This document shows positions 63,038 through 64,000 of a stretch of 64,000 nt of DNA, piece after piece. The translations under genes and the position numbers were made by a program. Numbering within the stretch: the first letter of the stretch is position 1; every line of letters starts with the position of its first letter. Under the pieces are notes generated by a model. It made no database searches, had not been told where the DNA came from, and worked only from the letters and a program-made list of their open reading frames with translations. The DNA comes from Pedobacter suwonensis (GTDB lineage Bacteria > Bacteroidota > Bacteroidia > Sphingobacteriales > Sphingobacteriaceae): assembly GCF_900111825.1 (NCBI RefSeq), contig NZ_FOJM01000009.1:124001-188000 (forward strand), in the 5' to 3' direction.

Positions 63038-64000
63038 ATGAAGATTTTTAGATTATCGTTTATAATACTGTCGCTTTTATCCACCCTAAGTTTTTCTTCT
63101 TCGGCTCAAACCGATACCATTAGCATCAACAGCATCATTGCCAAAACCAGTAAGGTATTAAGTAATTACCCTGCTGAAAAGATTTACCTTCATTTTGACA
63201 AACCTTATTATGCAGTTGCCGATACAGTTTGGTTTAAAGCTTATGTTACCGAAAACCAGAATTTTTTATCAGGCATCAGTAAAATCATCTATGTAGATGT
63301 GATCAACCAGAAAGATTCGCTGATCCAGACTATAAAGTTACCCATAACCGGTGGTTTTGCTTATGGCAGCTTTCCTTTAGATCAGATTAACTATAAACAA
63401 GGTAATTACCATATCAGGGCTTATACATTATGGATGCTTAACAGCGATGACCCGGCTTATTTCAACAAAACCTTCTATGTAGGCGAAGCCATTGATAAAG
63501 AGGTAAAAACCCACATCACTTACAAAAATACCTCTACAGATAAGTTGGAAAAAATTGATGCGCGTGTACAATTTAAAGATGCCAACAATAAACCCTACGC
63601 CAATAAAAATGTGAGCTGGCAGGTGGTTACCAGCTATACGGTTATTGCCAAAGGCAGGGGTACAACAGATGCCAATGGCTATTTAACCATTGCGATGAGC
63701 AATGCACAAAAGGCAGAATATCAATTACAAAAAGGCGAACTGATTACCAGCATTAATACCACCGATAAGGATGTGGCAAGCAGTAGCTTCCCGCTTAAGA
63801 AGGCTATCGTAAGCAAAGATTTTCAATTTTTCCCGGAAGGCGGAAGTTTAATTGCCGGCCTTAACAATAAAGTGGCATTTAAAGCCATTAAAAGTGATGG
63901 TTTAGGTATTAACTCAAAAGGTACCGTAACCGATAATGACGGCAAAACGGTTGCCACTTTTGCAGCGCAGCATTTAGGGATGGGCAGTTTTGAATTATTG
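63038..64000 (+). CDS. MG2-domain-like secreted protein (partial, runs off the window)
   Basis: 321 codons are visible from the ATG at 63038, all open. A signal peptide (MKIFRLSFIILSLLSTLSFSSSAQ) is followed by KIYLHFDKPYYAVADTVWFKAYVTENQN, the opening of an MG2/macroglobulin-type domain, and GYLTIAMSNAQKAEY, then FFPEGGSLIAGLNNKVAFKA. In Bacteroidota such proteins often end in a TonB plug-like domain and are long, but that part is outside the window. It is related in style to the 2130-residue macroglobulin at 38675-45067. Confidence 0.8.
   Translation, partial: MKIFRLSFIILSLLSTLSFSSSAQTDTISINSIIAKTSKVLSNYPAEKIYLHFDKPYYAVADTVWFKAYVTENQNFLSGISKIIYVDVINQKDSLIQTIKLPITGGFAYGSFPLDQINYKQGNYHIRAYTLWMLNSDDPAYFNKTFYVGEAIDKEVKTHITYKNTSTDKLEKIDARVQFKDANNKPYANKNVSWQVVTSYTVIAKGRGTTDANGYLTIAMSNAQKAEYQLQKGELITSINTTDKDVASSSFPLKKAIVSKDFQFFPEGGSLIAGLNNKVAFKAIKSDGLGINSKGTVTDNDGKTVATFAAQHLGMGSFELL

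Noticed and set aside
1..64000. tRNA, rRNA, prophage or defence island
   Set aside because: No cloverleaf or rRNA-like segment was recognised by eye. No integrase, capsid, restriction or toxin-antitoxin genes were found. The single GIY-YIG gene is not enough for a defence call.

Overview
The window looks like a chromosomal segment of a Bacteroidota bacterium of the Sphingobacteriaceae, most like Pedobacter. The evidence is a low-GC genome, Bacteroidota-type promoters (TTTG, 19 bp, TAnnTTTG), zinc-free forms of L36 and S14, a gluconate-2-dehydrogenase subunit 3 family Tat lipoprotein, a SusC-like signature, LytS/LytTR two-component genes, an M1 peptidase and macroglobulin-like surface proteins. 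No rRNA, tRNA, CRISPR array, prophage or complete insertion sequence was seen.

Layout. 1-739 holds the end of a probable GMC oxidoreductase and its small subunit. 768-1622 is an unrecognised secreted protein. 1709-16818 (minus) is the S10-spc-alpha ribosomal protein cluster, rplC to rplQ, with secY, map, infA and rpoA. Its usual first gene, rpsJ, is not there: it sits at 24157-24462 behind rpsL-rpsG-fusA (27737 to 24596). About 7.3 kb of unrelated genes lie between rpsJ and rplC: a TauE/SafE exporter with its DUF1634 partner, a small membrane protein, a prephenate dehydrogenase of the fungal Tyr1 type, a coiled-coil membrane protein, a dGTPase and three very hydrophilic small proteins.

28-35 kb holds small stress or envelope genes: a secreted rhodanese, a His-rich 56-residue peptide, a lipoprotein, a VF530 protein, a methyltransferase, a RidA-like protein, an M1 aminopeptidase, a CarboxypepD_reg protein and a YffB/ArsC-like protein. 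35-38.4 kb is a LytS-type kinase and LytTR regulator pair with a GIY-YIG gene between them. 38.7-45.1 kb is one 2130-residue alpha-2-macroglobulin-like protein with an internal SusC-like segment. 45-56 kb holds ribH, a bacillithiol-linked YtxJ, mqo, a VOC protein, msrA, a 2OG oxygenase, a frameshifted Crp-family regulator next to a sterol-desaturase-like gene, and a serine hydrolase/amidohydrolase pair. 56.6-64 kb holds mutL, two overlapping rhomboid genes, an EEP-family gene, a nitroreductase and the start of an MG2-type surface protein.

The most unusual signal lies between the genes. Intergenic DNA is packed with repeats: a 264-bp tandem duplication belonging to a dispersed family, short-word quasi-palindromes (some inside ribosomal operons), long perfect inverted repeats, a row of mini-hairpins and MITE-like CTGAGCGGAGTC elements. 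Gene-level oddities are the fungal-type TyrA, the A2M/SusC chimera, the GIY-YIG gene inside a two-component locus, a palindrome shared by the Crp-like and desaturase promoters, and a 15-bp in-frame duplication in a rhomboid.
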